From Cristatella mucedo (Eukaryota; Bryozoa; Phylactolaemata; Cristatellidae), in NCBI GenBank assembly GCA_009760855.2, contig WPIO01000010.1, positions 7,646,501 to 7,710,500 of the forward strand: a stretch of 64,000 nt of DNA. The letters run 5' to 3'. The first letter of the stretch is position 1. Every line of letters begins with the position of its first letter. This document shows, piece by piece, positions 61,570-64,000 of the stretch. The notes under the pieces are model-generated. The model was not told where the DNA came from and searched no databases. It was given only the letters and a program-made list of their open reading frames with translations. A program made the translations under genes and the position numbers.

Positions 61570-63245
61570 GAAACTACGATGGCAGCATCCCACCTAAAAT
61601 GCTGTCCCTCAATTCCTTGCAGCACCTCAATGTCTACATTCAATGATGTCACTAGCGACTTCGTCCAGAAGTTCATATCCCAATCAAAGAAGACAACTAG
61701 TCCTTTGGACCCTATTCCCACTGCCCTGCTTCTGCATTGATCTGCTGCTGACATGCAAACTTCAAACCTTGCTAGTAAGTTCCAGTCTGGTTTTAGAGGT
61801 TATCACTTCACTGAGTCAGCATTGGTTCGGGTGTACAGCGACCTACTTAGGAATGCAGACGTCGGTAGAGTATCTCTGCTTGTTTTGCTCGATCTTTCGG
61901 CAGCTTTTGATACTATCGATCACCTAGTCCTTCTTGAGCGCCTCTTATCTCGCCTGGGCATCATTGGCACTGCTCTGCAGTGGTTCAGGTACTATCTCAG
62001 TAGGAGACTCCAGAGTATTGATGTGAATAGACAAAGATCATCCAAGGAACCTCTGAAATTTGGGGTACCTCAGGGATCAGTGCTAGGTCCTGTTCTTTTC
62101 ACGGTTTATACTCTTCCTCTTGCCGATGTGATTGCCAAGCACAATCTAGGCTTTCACTTCTATACAGATGAAACTCAGTTGTACCATTGCTTTGATCCCT
62201 TCCAGCCCTCCAGCACGTCGAATTCTCCCACTCGCTTGCTGCATGTCTTGATGACATCCACACATGGATGGCAGCAAATTTTCTTAAATTGAATTATGAT
62301 AAAAACTAACTTACTAGTTATGGGCAAACCAAGTGTGATTCAGAAATAGGAAAGGCTAACGCTCAAAAATGGCTCTGCCAACATATCTCCTGTTGAATCT
62401 GCACTAAATCTACCTGTCGTGTTCCAAAGTGACCTTTCGTTAGACGGCCACAGCTGCTCCACACCAAGTTTGCCTACTTTCAGCTATGTAACGTTGCTAA
62501 AATTCGGGCTTGTTTAGACAGGGATACCACATCTAAGTTGGTCCATGCATTAGGGACATCCCATTTTGACTTCTGTAACTCACTGCCTGCTGGTCTACCG
62601 GCTTGTGAAATCAGGCGGTTACAGCTGGTGCCAAACTCTGCAGCTAGGCTTGTCTGACGTGAGAATCGCAGTTGCCACATCACACTACTTCTAACCGACC
62701 TGCACTGGCTTCCAGTCAAGCAACGCATCGACTTCAAGATTGTGTCACTCACTTTTAGGTCCCTCCATTCTTTGGCTCTAGCCTACCTATCAGATCTACT
62801 GCCCCCCACCAGGCTAAGCATCGTACACCCGCTTTTTGAAATCTGTTTAACTATACCTTGTATAAAACTCAAATCCTTTGGATACCATGCCTTGAGTTCA
62901 TATGCTCCCAAAGCTTGGGACTCACTCCGACTTGCTTCCCAACATCCTCTGACTTGACCACGTTTAAAAATAAACTAAAAACACATCTATTTATCACAGC
63001 ACTTAATGGGTCCCTGTGATTCGTCCTTTATGTGCTTATGCGTGCTGACACTGTGCATGCAGCCACTAACCACATTTGCATGCTGACCCTGTGCATGTCA
63101 CACCTAACCATGTTATTTTTGTTGTTTATCGAGCATGCTACCACTAACCAATCGATCGTGTTTTCTTTGCAGCAAATTTAAAGCATCTAGAAAAAGATTG
63201 AGTTCTCTGAGGATGCTTTATCAAGTGTGTTAATATTATCATTAT
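61570..63245 (+). mobile_element. L2/CR1-like LINE, best copy, internally deleted
   Basis: Contains reverse-transcriptase blocks in order: Q-S-G-F-R (about 61785), L-V-L-L-D-L-S-A-A-F-D-T-I-D-H (61880-61925), G-T-A-L-Q-W-F-R-Y-Y-L-S (about 61966-62002), F-G-V-P-Q-G-S-V-L-G-P-V-L-F (62059-62100), then H-F-Y-T-D-E-T-Q-L-Y. The catalytic Y-A-D-D is changed to Y-T-D-E (62161-62172), so this copy is dead. An upstream piece (S-P-L-D-P-I-P-T-A-L-L, about 61700) runs straight into Q-S-G-F-R, so the finger region is deleted. After a frameshift near 62290 the C-terminal blocks continue (L-T-F-R-S-L-H-S-L, Y-A-P-K-A-W-D-S-L). The 3' UTR ends with GATTGAGTTCTCTGAGGATG, then an ATT-rich tail. This defines the 3' end shared by many short repeats in the window. 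Confidence 0.85.
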
Positions 63246-63721
63246 TACTAGGTTATTATTACATTATTACATTATTACATTACGTTACATTATTAGCACA
63301 TGCTGAGTGGTACAGACCGTGAATAGCACGACACAGGCAATGCCAGTACCAAGTCCCTTGTCATCAACCGTGTTATTAACAAGACACTTTTAATTAACTT
63401 TGACTCAATAATCACTCTATTTTCTTCTATGCTAATTAAAAGGCAGACCGAGGCAAGCACTGTTCCATAAGCCAAATTCGTGACTGCTAAAGCAATTGCC
63501 CATAAATGTATCATTGGAATTGCAAGGGAAGTGCACTAGTGTTGAATGCAATGTTAATAGACAATATTCGATGCAAGATCAAGCAAAAATGCATCGTTGG
63601 TGCTCAAAAATATGCACAGTAGATCAATTATGATTTCAGCAAAGCTGTGACCCTATTTTGGTGGGATGCTCAATTGCAATCTGAATCGGACCCATGCACA
63701 GTATTGCATCAGGGCTATCGT

Positions 63722-63815
63722 TAATAATAATAATAATAACAATAATGCACAACAATAATGCTTGATAAAGTGCACTCGGAGAACTCAATCTCTCTCTAGG
63801 CACTTAACATCGTTG
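63722..63815 (-). mobile_element. LINE 3' tail
   Basis: AATAATAATAATAATAACAA tail, then GGAGAACTCAATCTCTCTCT, on the minus strand. Confidence 0.7.
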
Positions 63816-64000
63816 ATGTGCAATGGCAAAATGGTCCTGATCCACCGAGTCTGATGAAAGGCCTACACTTGGATCTTCTGCAGAAGGATTGCTGTGCGCT
63901 GCTCATCTCAGGTATCTGCGCTACAATTATTGCATTTGATCTCGAGCAACATCAGGTCTTATAAGACTTGTCTTATAAGACTCTTGCAGAGCTTTGCTGA

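Overview
This is nuclear DNA from an animal, most likely an invertebrate. The grounds are spliced genes with GT-AG introns, tRNA-derived SINEs, L2/CR1-like LINE copies and very long dinucleotide repeats. I cannot name the species. There are no operons, no CRISPR array and no bacterial genes.

The main content is one plus-strand gene from about 22.16 to 44.93 kb, which I identify as a myocardin-related transcription factor (MRTF/MKL, the actin-regulated coactivator of SRF). Twelve exons are proposed. Ten join in a consistent phase and carry the family landmarks in order: an N-terminal exon, an RPEL1-like exon, the L-K-S-P..F..Q-R segment, a basic B1-like motif, a Gln-rich Y-x-x-(M)L-x-Q-Q-Q-L-F-L-Q box, a SAP domain, a leucine-zipper coiled coil, a D-D-(V)L-E-M-L-I segment, a C-terminal L-D-W-L-D acidic region, then a stop and an AATAAA signal. 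Two further exons (30.63 and 31.15 kb) are tentative but also fit the phase; with them the coding sequence is 4,620 nt (1,539 residues plus stop), longer than vertebrate MRTFs because of low-complexity tracts. The usual RPEL2 and RPEL3 repeats could not be found in clear form.

Flanking regions. From 1 to 22 kb: LINE fragments (3.4, 5.0, 10.9-13.0, 14.7-16.3 and 20.3 kb), two SINE families, and large GA/GT/CT/AT/CA arrays at 9.4, 13.7-14.3, 16.4-17.1 and 20.9-21.7 kb. A possible small unrecognised two-exon gene lies on the minus strand at 9.8-10.4 kb. From 45 to 64 kb: GC-rich open stretches of uncertain status, a LINE at 50.6-51.8 kb, a decayed copy of a multicopy uncharacterised invertebrate protein at 53.4-54.7 kb, more microsatellites, a perfect 30-bp inverted repeat at 59.46 kb, and the best-preserved LINE at 61.6-63.2 kb.

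The mobile elements appear to be linked. SINE family A carries a tRNA-like head and a tail that matches the 3' end of the local LINE, so the LINE machinery probably moved it. No new defence or biosynthetic system was found. The most notable items are the diverged actin-sensing end of the MRTF, its GC-AG intron and in-frame repeats, the SINE-LINE tail sharing, and an unnamed repeat of about 110 bp present in three copies.
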